Source: Zonotrichia leucophrys gambelii (lineage: Eukaryota > Chordata > Aves > Passeriformes > Passerellidae). Taken from it: a stretch of 64,000 bases of DNA. How positions within the stretch are numbered: position 1 is the first letter of the stretch; the number at the start of each line of letters is the position of its first letter. The stretch is from positions 2,728,001 through 2,792,000 of the forward strand of contig NC_088179.1 of NCBI RefSeq assembly GCF_028769735.1, given 5' to 3'. Below the pieces are notes generated by a model. That model had not been told where the DNA came from. It was given only the letters and a program-made list of their open reading frames with translations, and made no database searches. This document shows positions 50,483 through 63,156 of the stretch, one piece after another. The translations under genes and the position numbers were made by a program.

Positions 50483-50847
50483 GGTGTGCATTGCTGGTGC
50501 ACACAAGTGGGGCAAGAACCTTTGTGGTGTTTTTGGGGAGCACAGGGTCAGACACAGAGCTCTGTGGTGTTTGTCTTCATGCAAACACACGAGGCTCGTA
50601 CCACAATCATGCACAGAAGAGTTGCACATTGAAGCTCCTGCCCCGTTAGGAGTACAGGTAGGCATCAGCTCCTACCCGTAGCGGATGCCACTCTTTTATG
50701 GTTTTGTTCATAATCATTCAATAATTCTGTCCATAATCATTCATAATTCTTGTTAATAATCCTTCAATAATTCTATGCTCTAAAACTATCAGCTTGTCAC
50801 TGCCACCACAGCCCAGAGCCAGACTTTCCTTTTTGCTGCTTTTCCAG

Positions 50848-51235
50848 GTGGCCATACACAGCACCCACTCATAGAGTGTCACGGGTATACCCTCTGGAAG
50901 GGTTGATAAATCGAACAATTTCTGAACTCATAAATCCTTCTGTTGCCCGAATCCATGCACGGGCTGAGTGTCACCTGTGTGTGTGCCCTCGCAGCCCGCA
51001 GGGACGGAGCCCGCTGGCGGAGGACACACGGCGGTGCTGGCACAGGAGGGGCTGCCGGCGGCCGCAGGAGGAGCCGTGCCCGCTGCCTCAGCCCGGGGCC
51101 CCGCGGCGCTCCGGGAGGATGTGCCCGAGCTGCGAGATCCTGCTCTGCCGGCCCTGCGGCACCCTGCACTCGCAGCGCGCCTTCATCGCACACAGCCTGC
51201 TGGACCACTACGACAGCGCTGCCCTGCCCTGCTGA
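50848..51235 (+). CDS. Unrecognised small gene, Cys/His-rich terminal coding exon
   Basis: A pyrimidine-rich acceptor (TTTTCCAG) precedes 50848, and the frame set by the previous exon stays open for 129 codons to TGA at 51233-51235. The first part (WWPYTAPTHRVSRVYPLEG, then a helix-like INRTISELINPSV block) has ordinary codon use. The second half is very GC-rich and Arg/Pro-rich. The C-terminus has C-x2-C-x5-C-x2-C-x3-H-x7-H-x4-H spacing, which looks like the end of a B-box or similar treble-clef zinc finger. A second cluster C-x2-C-x-C lies about 70 residues earlier. Zinc binding is inference. The gene converges on PIK3CB. A cryptic acceptor-like CCCTCGCAG occurs near 50994, so the GC-rich half could be spliced differently. 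Confidence 0.6.
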
Positions 51236-52050
51236 GCGGCATGGAGGCTCCGGGGCCCTGAGGGCATCCCAAACCCAGCGCTGGATCCATCGGGATGATG
51301 GGCATGGAGGCTCTGCGGGCCCTGAGAGCATCCCAAACCCATCTGGATGACAGATCCCTCTCTGGGATCTGGACTTTTGTTGTTAATTGCAGCCCCAAGA
51401 TGTGTGAAAAGTCTCCGTTTCAGCCCGCGTGTCTGAAGAACGAGCTGGAGTTCTTCAGTTTTCATTCTTAAAGTTTTTTATTAAATCTTATCTATAAAAT
51501 GTTTCTCCTGTCCAGCCGAGGTTCGCTCAGCAGGACAATCCCAGGCACTCTGCCTGCCCCCGGGGCAGTGTTCTCTCTTTATACTACAAACTACAGATAA
51601 CATGTTTGCAATTACTTTCCAATCCCTATCACCTATATTAGACAGTGAGCTTCTACTCTAACCCAATCCCAAAGTGCCAGCACTACAGCAGAATGTGGAG
51701 GCAGAGAAGAAGAAGAAAGGCTGGACACACCCAAGTCCCTCCATCTTGTCCCCACAACCCCCATTCTAAAATCCCAAAATCTACCCCTTGACCTGGTGAT
51801 AATTTTATTATTACATTATTTAAACTTCTGTGGCTTTCAGGTCCTCATACAAAGCTGTAATTTGCTCCACAGGTCATAATCAACCCCACAGGTGTTCTGG
51901 GCTGTGTGCCAGGGTCTCTGAGCCCCCTGGCAGGGTCCTGGCAGCTCTGGGCACCCAGAGGGATGCACTGAGTTCTGACAGATCCTGGCATGGAAGCTCT
52001 GGGCCCTGAGCACATCCCACACCCAAAGCTGGATCCGTCGGGATGACGGC
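51236..52050 (+). other. Putative 3'UTR of the unrecognised gene with a ~63-bp repeat
   Basis: Directly after the TGA stop a unit starting GCATGGAGGCTC and ending GGGATGATGG occurs at about 51239-51300. It occurs again, diverged, at 51301-51360, and a third time at 51987-52048. The third copy is separated from the second by a reverse-orientation family D LTR. I infer that the transcript once read through three tandem copies. The LTR may now supply or block polyadenylation. Confidence 0.4.
51378..51980 (-). mobile_element. Family D LTR, reverse orientation, splitting a repeat in a 3'UTR
   Basis: Read on the minus strand it runs from TGTCAGAACTCAG (51980) to GCAATTAACAACA (51378), matching the plus-strand copies. 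It lies between the second and third units of the ~63-bp repeat downstream of the unrecognised gene. I could not define a target duplication. Confidence 0.85.
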
Positions 52051-55000
52051 TCCGTGCAGCCACCCTGCAGTTCAGTCTGTACCCATCACTCATTTAACCA
52101 GCACAAACCCATGAAACAGAGCTGTAACTTAAACATTTCTCAGCTGTTAAGGATAGGGAATTGTTTCAGAGATATTCTCCAGAGCCTTCATTCTCCTCTC
52201 AAGGAAACAAAGATTATCCCATTGGGCTGCAAACGTGAGCGTGATGAATACATGCAGAGCCACTTGCAATGCCTTTGTTTGCTTCAGTGTTATTTGTGGT
52301 CTGGAATATTAAAAGCTTTATTTCTAAATTAACTACCTCTGAGAAGCAACTTTATGGGGGAAAGGGGCTTCTAAAAGCTGGCCTGGCCACAAGGATTGCA
52401 GCTCACATCCCAATTCCCTCCTAGAATTTCCAAACTTGTGATCCTGCACCTTGCCTTAGAAGGAGCAACAACAATCACAACTCACAAAGTATTTAAGCCT
52501 TCTTTGAGCTCTTAAAGCCTGACCTGTATTTTTAAGCAATTCTTTAAACAGTGTAGTACAGCTGCAGGCACCAGGCCAAGGCTCTGGGGCAGGGCTGGGT
52601 GGCATTAAGCTCCAGGTGTACCAAGACTTTGCCACTGTGGAATTCCCAAGCAGAGGTGAGGGGTGTAAGGAGCCTTAGGAACAGATGGACCCAAGTCTAG
52701 CAGCATGCACCTTTTCCTCCCATCTATATGCAGGATTAATTCCTTGCTCTTAGGTAGGCAACAGGCTAAACACACTTAGTCTCCCACAGCCATTAAGAGT
52801 TCTTTTATTTAGCCAAGCAGAAGAACACAGGCTGGGACGTTTGGACCTTCATTTCATCTCTCCTTTTCCTAAATTCCAAAGTAACAAGTCCATAGGGAAA
52901 AGGACTTTCTGTCCTTCCCACTCCTCTTTTGGAGCTGTTCCATTTTTGTTCAAATGAATGTCTGGTAAGGTGACTGGAATCCAGATTTTTTTCCTATCCC
53001 TAGGGAATACTTGGACTGGGCCATGTCATCTATTCTTGTGTTTTGTTTCCAGCCTCCCAGGAAAAGGGTTTCAGCAGGAGGAGTTCAGAGCCACATATAC
53101 AACATTCTGTGCTTGTGGAATGTCTGACACTCAATGCTCCTCATGCAAGAGTACAGAGATCATTTCAGAAACCAGACTGAGCTGCTGAAAGCTCCCATTA
53201 GGAATTCCATGTAGGAGAAAGCCTTAGGCAGGACCCACAAACTGGAATGAAGCACTGACAGGTTCCTCCTTTATGCCCAGATTTCACTGGTTCTGCCCAT
53301 TGCCAGTGAGTGCCCAGACTTCCTGCCCAAATGCAGACTTCTAAAGCCAGAAATGAGATCTTACCAACACCCTTGTGCTACAGGGGCCTTAATCCCTCCA
53401 AACCCACATTTCCATGGTGCTTGATTGTCATTTTCAAAAGTCAACCAGAGCCTGGCAAACCAGAATTAACCTTTCACATTTCTTTGGGACTGCTGTGCCT
53501 AAACTGGGACCCCTTACAGCTCTCCCAAGAGTAAACCATACCATTACTTTGTAAGCCATACCATTACTTTAAGAAATATAAATTCAACCCCACTCCTCAT
53601 CATCAAGCAATCCAGAGGAGACTTCTCCAGGCAATCACCTGAGGAAGAGCAAGGTGACGGACTGAAAGTCATTTTAAAAATTATTACATCTTAGCAGAGG
53701 ATTTCAGGCTTAGATTTTAAAGCTGGCTCCGACACATAATTACACTAATACACTATATTGTGAAAGAATAATAATAGAAATACTGATTACACATTTAAAA
53801 GATGTAGGCTTGAAACCATCCTACAGAATAAAGCTGCAATATAGCCTGACATAGCAATTATTAAGAGCCTCTACTATTTAATTATCTGATTTCAATAGCT
53901 CTGGGAGATTAAAGAAGAATACTGGACTCTTTTTTATGAAATACAGGAATGGGCTCTGTCCAAGGCATTTGCTGGAGTGTGAGTGACTGAAAACCAACAC
54001 CCCACTGCCAAAACAACCAATACAAGCACGAGAGGGAAAGGAAGCAGCTCCACAGCTGAGGGGCAAATCCATGGGAGCTCCTTCCCTGGAAATCCAAGAC
54101 AGGACAAGCAGGAGTGTGAAAGCAGCAGTTGTCACCATCTGTCACAAAATAAAAGATTCAAGGTAGAAAGCAAACCCATCAAGTAATCATGCAGTCAGTA
54201 ATGAACCAGAACACATAAAGATCATTTACACACTGCATATACCTAATTTCAGCTGTGGTTTTTAAAGCAGCCCAGGCAGCTTTCCCCTCTGTCAGATACA
54301 ATGAAGGCCTTGAGAAGGAAAAGTCATTTTTCCAGTGGACATATACAAAGAAAGGTAATTAACACGAGACCATGTGAACTAAAGATTCAACACAAACTCT
54401 TTAAATTCTCTTATTATAATCTAACCATTTGATGTCTTGTGAATTCAGAAACTGATCTAAAATAATATGTTCCAAATCAGCCCAAATTAACTTACCAATT
54501 TAGTATTAGAGCTGGATATTGTGAGGAAAGTACAGAAACAATCAATGGACTGATGTGCCAAAATCCAGACTTCTCTTGGATGACAAACAGTGTCAAAGTC
54601 TCCTTTGAGTTTTCACAAAGCAGTTCATTTATTTATTTGTTTGTTTTCTGAATGAAAGTCTGTATGCCACAGGCTGTAGCAAATATGATGAAAACCAGGG
54701 AAAGTGGTGATTTTTTTACTAATACAATTCAGCACACCAGAACTCTGCTCACAACTTAACGTGAAGGTATCACAAAATCAGCCTTGGTGACCTGGTAAAT
54801 GCTGCTTCCTGCAGGTTCAGCCCTGAGAGGTCAGCCTGGGAAGCACTGCTGTGGGATGGGATCTCTTCTCAGCTATTTGAAGATAATTCACAGGAGGAAA
54901 ACACTTCATTGTCTTTGCTGCCAAACACAAAAATAGACCATTTAACTCAGCTCTTTCTTATTCCATTCTTGTAATTAATTAATAAAAGAGTAAACATAGA

Positions 55001-56331
55001 GAAGATAAAGACAAGCAAACACAACACAGCCATTGAAGGGCTATTAACCAACACAAACACTGAGCAGAAGCAGCATTTCCTAATCACCTCTAAACACTCC
55101 CCAAGGAACAGAGGCAATGGGATTGTCTCACCATCTCAGGTACTTTTGTAACCTACGTTAAAGTCGCATCCAAAATCCCCTCTGGGCTCAGTGCAGTGCC
55201 CTGGTGGTGCTGGAGGCAGGGAAGGTGTTCCTGCACCTGCAGAGGCACAGAGGGGAACAGAGGGGAGCTTGAGGTGGGACCCAGCTGCCCTTGGAGCTAA
55301 GGAAATAAAGGAAATGGAGATGCCACTGTGCTCCCTCCTGCCAGAGCCCATCCACACCACCCCCAGGCAGCCAAGGGCCACTTGCCAACTTCACCTCACA
55401 GTCCTGAAAGGCTGATGTCTCCCTCAGCAAGCTCAGAAACGTCCAAATGCTCTGTCCCACGTGTCCAGGAACCCCTCCTTATGCACAGTCACCTGCTGTG
55501 AATTACCTGAAGATACCATTACTTTTTTCAGAGCTGTCACCTGCACTGCAGTTTCTTTTTCGCTTTCTTGCTATCTGCTGTAGAAATAGTAATAATTTTA
55601 AGAAGGACATGGCACACTTTGAATGCTACTATGCTGTATATTAAAAAACAGCCCTAAACCCAACAAAACCAACCCATATAACACTTGTTACTTTTAGAAT
55701 ATTCTAGAAGTCTTTTCAGAGAGATAATCTATAGGGTGAGGAGAAGAGAATCAATGCCCTACACAGAACTGACTCCAGGTAAGTTCTTAACCTTTAAAAT
55801 AAACACAGAAACCCCAAAGCAACAAAAGCAAAACACTCTCAACAAAGTAAAACCTACTTTAATTAAATTCATACATCATCCAACATTTCTATGCAGAACA
55901 ACTGTTTAGTCAAAAAGTAAATATATATGTTTAATCTCTTTCAAATGTCCACAAGAATCAAGAGCTACCAGTGTTCCTTGGAGAACAGGCAGTAGTTAAA
56001 CCTCTCTTGCTGATGTCCAGGAACAGTTTGTTACATCTTTTAACCAGCAGTCCCCTATTGCACATAACAAATTTGCTCTCCATGTAAGCACCTAAAAGCC
56101 TGGTACCTCACTAAATAAATTAAAACAAATCCAGTTTCTTCAGCAACCATCTTCAACATATATATCTCAGTAAAGCAACATTCCTGCAAGCTTTTAATAA
56201 ATAGAGAGAGAAGATCAGTGACTGCATTGGTGTTCTGTGGAATGATCTTTCCCCATCAACTCTTGCTTCTCCAACCAGTTGGGGTTTTTGGTATGTATGC
56301 TTTAAAAATCACTTTGTGTTGTTTATTTCAT
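52051..56331. other. Intergenic stretch between two convergent genes, nothing recognised
   Basis: About 4.3 kb of unique AT-rich sequence with no LTR recognised. FAIM-like coding sequence, expected here from human gene order, was looked for by eye and not found. Confidence 0.55.
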
Positions 56332-57322
56332 GAGAACATCTCTTACACAGGTCAGTACATTTCACAGGGAAGGACTGATCTGAGATGGGAATTTCAGTGT
56401 AAGGCTGGAAGGAGCTTCCTGCTGGAACCAAACCAAACTGTGCCTCTCTGGGAGCTGAAGGCAAAGCCCAGAGGCTGAGTGGGAGACTGTAACCAACGAG
56501 GGATTCTCAGGCACGTTTGGAATTGGCCTCACCTTCCTCCTTCTGAAGGGCTTCTTTTGTGTGCTAAGTCAGAGGAACAGAGCTGTGCAACCCTGAACAT
56601 CTGGATGCTGCATCACATCTGCCAGGGCTCCCCCACCCTTCCTTCAGCAGCAGCACAGACACGAAGCAGCTCCCTGCAGTATAGTGATACCATGGTTGCT
56701 ATTTACAGTAGAATTAATGCATCTGTGCCAGTAGGGCAGAGGTCATATGAAAAATATACACAATACACTCATTTTTAGCCAGATTAGGATATATAAAAAA
56801 AATTTACTCTTCAAGTCCTAACTTTAAATGAAGAACAGTTCTGCCAGAGGTCTTCAAACCTGCTGAGGATATGTTAGAGCACATTACCCTAACGTATAAA
56901 AACAAATATTTACACCTCCATGAAGTACCAAAGAATTTTTAAAAATGCCTAGTAGCTCTCAGCGTGCAAAGTCAGCAGGAACTGATTATCCAGGATGTTC
57001 ACTAACTGTAGAGACAGTCTTGGAATCAAGCATTCAGAAGCAGAGTGCAAAAGACTCAGGAATTATTTCAGTCCATTTGTTTTCACTGTCGTTTCCTTTC
57101 TTGGTTTGGATCATTTCATAGAATCACAGAATGTGCTGAGCTGGAAGGGACCCATCAGGATCAGAGTCCAACTGCTGGCCCTGTGTGGGGCTCCCCAGGA
57201 ACCACCCTGTGCCTGAGAGCATTGTCCCAGTGCTTCCTGAAGTTTGGTTGGTCCACACCACAGAAACCCTTTACAAACACTTATCAAGGTAACCTTCAGC
57301 TTAGTGCAAATGCTAGCATCTC
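56332..57322 (-). other. PIK3CB: Putative PIK3CB 3' untranslated region
   Basis: Downstream of the TAG stop on the minus strand, the first canonical AATAAA I find reads as TTTATT at 56332-56337 on the plus strand. This gives a 3'UTR of roughly 1 kb. The region includes a short CR1 tail in sense orientation (57114-57255). The true cleavage site cannot be fixed from sequence alone, and a longer UTR is possible. Confidence 0.45.
57114..57255 (-). mobile_element. CR1 LINE 3' tail fragment
   Basis: CATAGAATCACAGAATG followed by GAGCTGGAAGGGACCCATC is the reverse complement of the CR1 3' end, with a body reading CCAACTGCTGGCCCTG and GTGCTTCCTGAAGTTTGG. It lies in the presumed PIK3CB 3'UTR, in the same orientation as the gene. 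Confidence 0.9.
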
Positions 57323-57460
<138 letters not shown>

Positions 57461-57929
57461 CTAAGGCAACAGGGAAACAAGGACTGTTAGGAATTTTAAA
57501 ATGTACAGTGAAAGGCTCCTTCACATTTCAACACAAGCCACAGTGTGTTTTGCTCTCCTCTGACACTTTTTCTGCTTACTACTCATTGAGCAATACATCA
57601 ATTGGGTGAAATAATAAATCTTCCTGGGTTTAAAGATAAAACTGAAAGAAAATGAAGCAAATAATTTTCACCTTTCCAGGTCTATGCTTGTGCATGAGCC
57701 AAGATGTAAAATACCCCTGAGATGACTCCATTTAAGATGCACAGACCCTGAACTCATTCTCTGAGCACTAGGCCTGACTACAGACCTTGTCCTATAGAGC
57801 TGAAAAAGAAATCTTCAAGGACTGTGTGGAAATCTTCACAGAAACGAAAAACAATGAAAATGTATTAATCTCGGAATCAAAAAATCACATCCTGGAAAAA
57901 TGCTGAGTCCTGCTGAGCTGTAGCTCTTA

Positions 57930-58133
<204 letters not shown>

Positions 58134-58242
58134 TCATCTGTTAACTGATCTGCAATCTGGGATCTGTCTGACAAACACACACTGTGGGACACAGCACAGA
58201 GAGACAGAGATGCCTGCAGAACCTGTTTGTGCATTCCCACAG

Positions 58243-58854
58243 TGTCCTGGGCTGACTATATGATGCTTTTAACCCTAATAGTCTCGTTCTGTTTATGCTG
58301 AATAATAAGTTTTGCACATTTAGGATTTGTTGCAGAGAGTGAAGGGGGCAGAGAAGAAGCTCAGTTTGTTTTCAGACACTGCACTCACTCCTCCACATTC
58401 CTGCTCCTGGACTGTGCTGTCTGTGGATGGACAGACAGCGGGACAGAGCTCTCCTTTGCTTTAGTTAGTTTAGCTAGCTGAGGCAGAGAAGTTCCCTGGG
58501 CTGTGGGGTTTTTCCCTTTTCTCTGGCCCTGTCTAACCTGCTCTGGATGAACACCCAGGGCAGCACCGGCAGCTGCACCTGTGGCATTGCCAGCACTGAG
58601 GGACTGACAGAGCCTGAGTGAGCTGAGCTGCAACCCGGGGAGGGACTGCCTCAGTTTGTCATCTCTTTTGGAGCAGCAAGGGGTTTTATTGTTTAATATT
58701 GTTTAGGTTTTAGTGTTTGATAAACAGGTTTTTTCCACTCTTCTCCAAGGAGGTATTTTCTCCCGGACCGGTTGGGGGAAGAGCCTGATTGAATCTGCTT
58801 TTCTAGAGGGGCCCCTTTGGGGGTTCTCTTCCAAATTTGACCTCAACCAGGACA
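58243..58854. mobile_element. Family H solo LTR in a PIK3CB intron, exact target duplication
   Basis: It is 612 bp from TGTCCTGGGCTG to CTCAACCAGGACA, with perfect 8-bp inverted ends TGTCCTGG and CCAGGACA. CACAG flanks it at 58238-58242 and 58855-58859. ERVL-type LTRs in birds have such ends and 5-bp duplications. Orientation is not decided from sequence. It lies between the exons at 57936 and 59500. Confidence 0.9.
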
Positions 58855-59498
58855 CACAGACACACCCCACGTCTCCCCAGCGAGCCCTCAGTACAAAACA
58901 TCACCAGCTGCTCTTCAGAAAGAACAAAACCCCAGAGGTCATGGTCCCACCTCCCTGAGAATTTGTTAGGTGAAAAGCCCTGATGATCCTATAGGGTGGG
59001 CTACAGTGGAAAAGCCAAAGTTCTATTGCAATCCCTTCTAATCTCTGCCATTTCTAATTCCTTCTGTGGCCAAAACTGAGCCAGCTTCCAGGGCTGGTGC
59101 ATCAGGAGCATGTGGCTCCTCATGGAGCAGGGCCAAGCAGGGCCAGCATGGGGCAGCACAATGAACATGCTCTGAGGGACAGGAAGGGTGGGAGGCAGCC
59201 TCTTCCTAAGGCAGTGCTTGAACAACAGCCTGGCAGCCCTGCCTGGAGCCCAGAGCTGCTGCAGGCAGAGCTGAGCCCAGCAGAACCTGCCACTCCTGCT
59301 GTGGGAGATCAGCTGCAGAGCTGCAGCTTCTGCTCCTGAAGTCATCTGTGGGCATTCCAGCTCAGGGAGAGCAGTAGATAGCTCTGTAAATGAATGTTGG
59401 CAACACTTCCACACAAGTGCAAATGAGCAAACCAACCCCAGGTAAGTTCTGCTATGCTGGAAGTTATCTCAATTACAAATAGATCAAAGTAACACTCA

Positions 59499-59645
<147 letters not shown>

Positions 59646-60590
59646 CTAAAAAAAACCAAACCAAAACAAAACAAGTGAAAAATAATCTCTCCAGTGTCAC
59701 TTTTCTAATATCTCTACAGGATGAAGGTATCAAGAACAGTTAACTCCTAATGTGACTCTCCAAAACCTGTGGTTTCAACCCTTTGGGAGAATTTGGTTCT
59801 AAACCACTTCAAGATTTAAAGTCAGTAATAACATCCCTACACCTTTGAGTGACCACTGCAGCAAAAGATTCTCTCAGGTTTAAGCTGCTGCTGCCACAGA
59901 GAAACAGCTTGGTGGCAGCATCAGACAAAAATGAGCCCAAGGATGAGCCCACAAGGATCAACATCATCACATCCAAGGCCTTCCCACACAAGGAGGGGCA
60001 AAAGGAGCAGAGTTGATAGTCTGAAGGACCCTGTGGCAGCTCCCCATGTTAGAACTGAGGTTAAGGGCATTCCAGGAAGTACAAACTTTAAAAGAGTACT
60101 GCAAACGTCTGTAAAGCTCTCAATTTTATAACCCTTGCTGATTTTCTAGAAGAATAATGTCAATTAAATCAGACAAGTTAAATTGCAGGGTAACAATTAA
60201 GAAAGCAGATGTCTAGAAGCTCCCCCACGTTCTGAGTACACAGCATTGTGCTGCTGCTGGGTTCCACACTCAGCATTTCTGCAGGGCTGAGCTGCACAGA
60301 CTCACTTCAGGGAAACCACACTGCTCCAAAATGCACCTCATGGATTTTTAAGGGTGGTCTTTTGCAAGATACCCTAAGATCACTTTTATTCAATTAATCT
60401 TAACCACTATAAGGCCTCTTGGATGTTCTGTAAAAGCTCTGCAGAACAGCCTCTCTCCATACGGAATTGCTGATGGACCAGGCTGTGCTCTGTCCTTCCC
60501 CAGCATTACATTTCCCTTCCTTGAAGCTCTCTCCAACCCTCAGTGAACCACAGACATCAGTTCTACCCATGTGTGCCTTTCCTTTCATTA

Positions 60591-60806
<216 letters not shown>

Positions 60807-61211
60807 TTAGTGCACACTGATGGAATTCATGTCATGCTTTGGCCTCAGAAAAGATTTTTACTTGTTTAAACTAGAAGTCCATTTAGATGCTACAAAACCA
60901 GAATTACTTGAGAAAAAAAATACTGTAAAGGTAGCTGTGGAGAACAAGCAGTATGGAAGACAACATCAAGGCTTGAGACCCATGTAGTTTCCTTGGGTTT
61001 GTTTGTGCTGCCAAATTTAATATAACCTACTCAACAGCACACAGCCAAAATGCTGCAAATGCCAGGCCCAAGGGTACCATGAATCTCAGGCAGAATTTGA
61101 CATGCTAGAAAAACAATTAGCCAGAAACCACACATTCCTCCAGACTGAAAGAGAAATTTCAGAGAAATTTTGCAGCTTATAGTATTGCTGAGAGAATGAG
61201 TGTAAAAATTA

Positions 61212-61403
<192 letters not shown>

Positions 61404-62407
61404 TCAGAACCTAAACCAGCAAAATGCTTCTTTAGGGTATTCAGTGCTTGGAGATGGCTGAATGCTCATGTGAACAGTAAACTCTCAAGGGGCAATATAT
61501 AGGAATTGTTTGTAAAGGTTAAAGACCAGCAATACATTTAAAAAGTTCATTTTTCCATTTTGTATATAGATGCAAAGAAGAGAGACACTTTAAAAAGCCT
61601 AATTTTTCCTTTTTACTGGAACCCAGTTTCTTGTAACTTCCCAGGATGAGCCACAGAGGGAGCCCTGTGCTTGCATTTGTGAATTCCTGCCTGGACAGAC
61701 CCTGACCTGCTCCAGTTCATTACCCATAAATTCTTGCTGGAAATGCAAAAGAGGATCTTATCCTTTTCCATCAACTTCCTACTTCAAAGGAAAATGCTAG
61801 AAATCCTTCTGAATCTTAACATAGAGAATGTTTTCCAGCTCATACTAAACTGAAGCACAGAAATCCAATGGAAAACAGGAATACATCTCTTAACTGGCTC
61901 GGTATCTCAGAACACACCTGTGCATTCACACACAGTGACCACTGAAAATACCTCTTACCATGTCAGTGCATTACAGTGAGACACAATTCAGGACAAAAAT
62001 CAAGGAGAGGTGTGTATAAATAGCTAAGTGTATCTTTTCCCAATACATTTCCTCCCTTCAGATGCTTTAAATGCTGAACAGAATGGCAACATCCCATTGC
62101 CATCCCATCCCATTCTGAGATGGGAGCTCAGCATTTGCAAGGTAAACTTACAGCAAACTTTTCAAAGGCAATGCATCACAAATTGAGGTGTCTGCTCTTA
62201 TCCTTGGCCTGAGCTGCCTGGCACATGATCTCAATTGTGGTCATGGTCCATGGGTAAGAGAATGAATACCAACAAAAATCTACACTGTGGCACACAAGGT
62301 ATAGACCAGCACTCACTGACTTAGAGAGCTGTATAAAACAACTGCAGGACATGAAAATTGATGTGAAAATTTGATCCATTTTCAAATGAAAATTGATGTC
62401 TAAAGGT

Positions 62408-62530
62408 ACATACATACATACACATAAATATATATATATATATATAAAGCTTCACTGCTGGTGAAGCTGTCATTAGTATTTCTATATAAAACTATATATA
62501 TTTATACATATATATATATATAAAGTTTAA
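62408..62530 (+). repeat. TA/TACA microsatellite in PIK3CB intron
   Basis: TACATACATA grades into TATATATA tracts in two blocks separated by about 60 bp. It is likely length-variable. Confidence 0.9.
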
Positions 62531-62723
62531 TATAAGATATTAAATTTAATAGCTACAAAGCATAACCACATCTCTTAACTGACACAGCCGATTATCCCAA
62601 GCCACGGAAGAAAAATAAATAAAATTCCTAACAAAATTAAACACAACGTTTTTGCCTTACAGCTATCAGGGAACTGAGCAGCTCTCCACCAAAGGGATAA
62701 CACAACTGGAGTGGTGCAAGTAG

Positions 62724-63156
62724 TGATGCCTCGGAGGGGCTGCCTAGAGCAGAAGCCAGACAAGATGTAGAGAATAAAGTGGGTATTTATTAAAGGCTTT
62801 CAACAGCCACACCTTTGGCAGTCAGAAGCCTCACAGAGGCTACACCCAAGATGAACAATGGTTATCAGTTTTTCAGATAATTTTAAGTCTGGTCCATTTA
62901 CATATTAGGGGTTAATTCTGCAATTACAGCTTCAGCTAATGAAGTCATCTACCCCCAATTTGCTGCCCCCAATTCACTTTTGTTTGTAGTTTTGGGGCCT
63001 GAGACAGTAAAGTGTCCTTGAGCTTCAGGCCCAGAGGGATTGTTTTGTCTGACCAAAATGTGAAGACAGTAACTCACACTCTGTATGGAGTTCAGAGTTG
63101 TGCACTAATGCAGTACAGGATGTGAAAAATATAAAAGCTAAAATCCTAAGGCATCA
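62724..63156 (-). mobile_element. Family C solo LTR in a PIK3CB intron
   Basis: It is the cleanest copy of the family: TGATGCC at 62724 and GGCATCA at 63150-63156, 433 bp, with the usual blocks in reverse. Read on the minus strand it is in the same direction as PIK3CB and carries AATAAATACCCAC. No target duplication could be confirmed. Confidence 0.88.

Noticed and set aside
52051..56331. FAIM, expected next to PIK3CB from human gene order
   Set aside because: No open frame here or elsewhere in the window resembles FAIM.
62176..62415. Possible further PIK3CB exon on the minus strand
   Set aside because: The translation does not resemble the PI3-kinase segment expected before the exon at 61213, and phase-matched splice sites are lacking.
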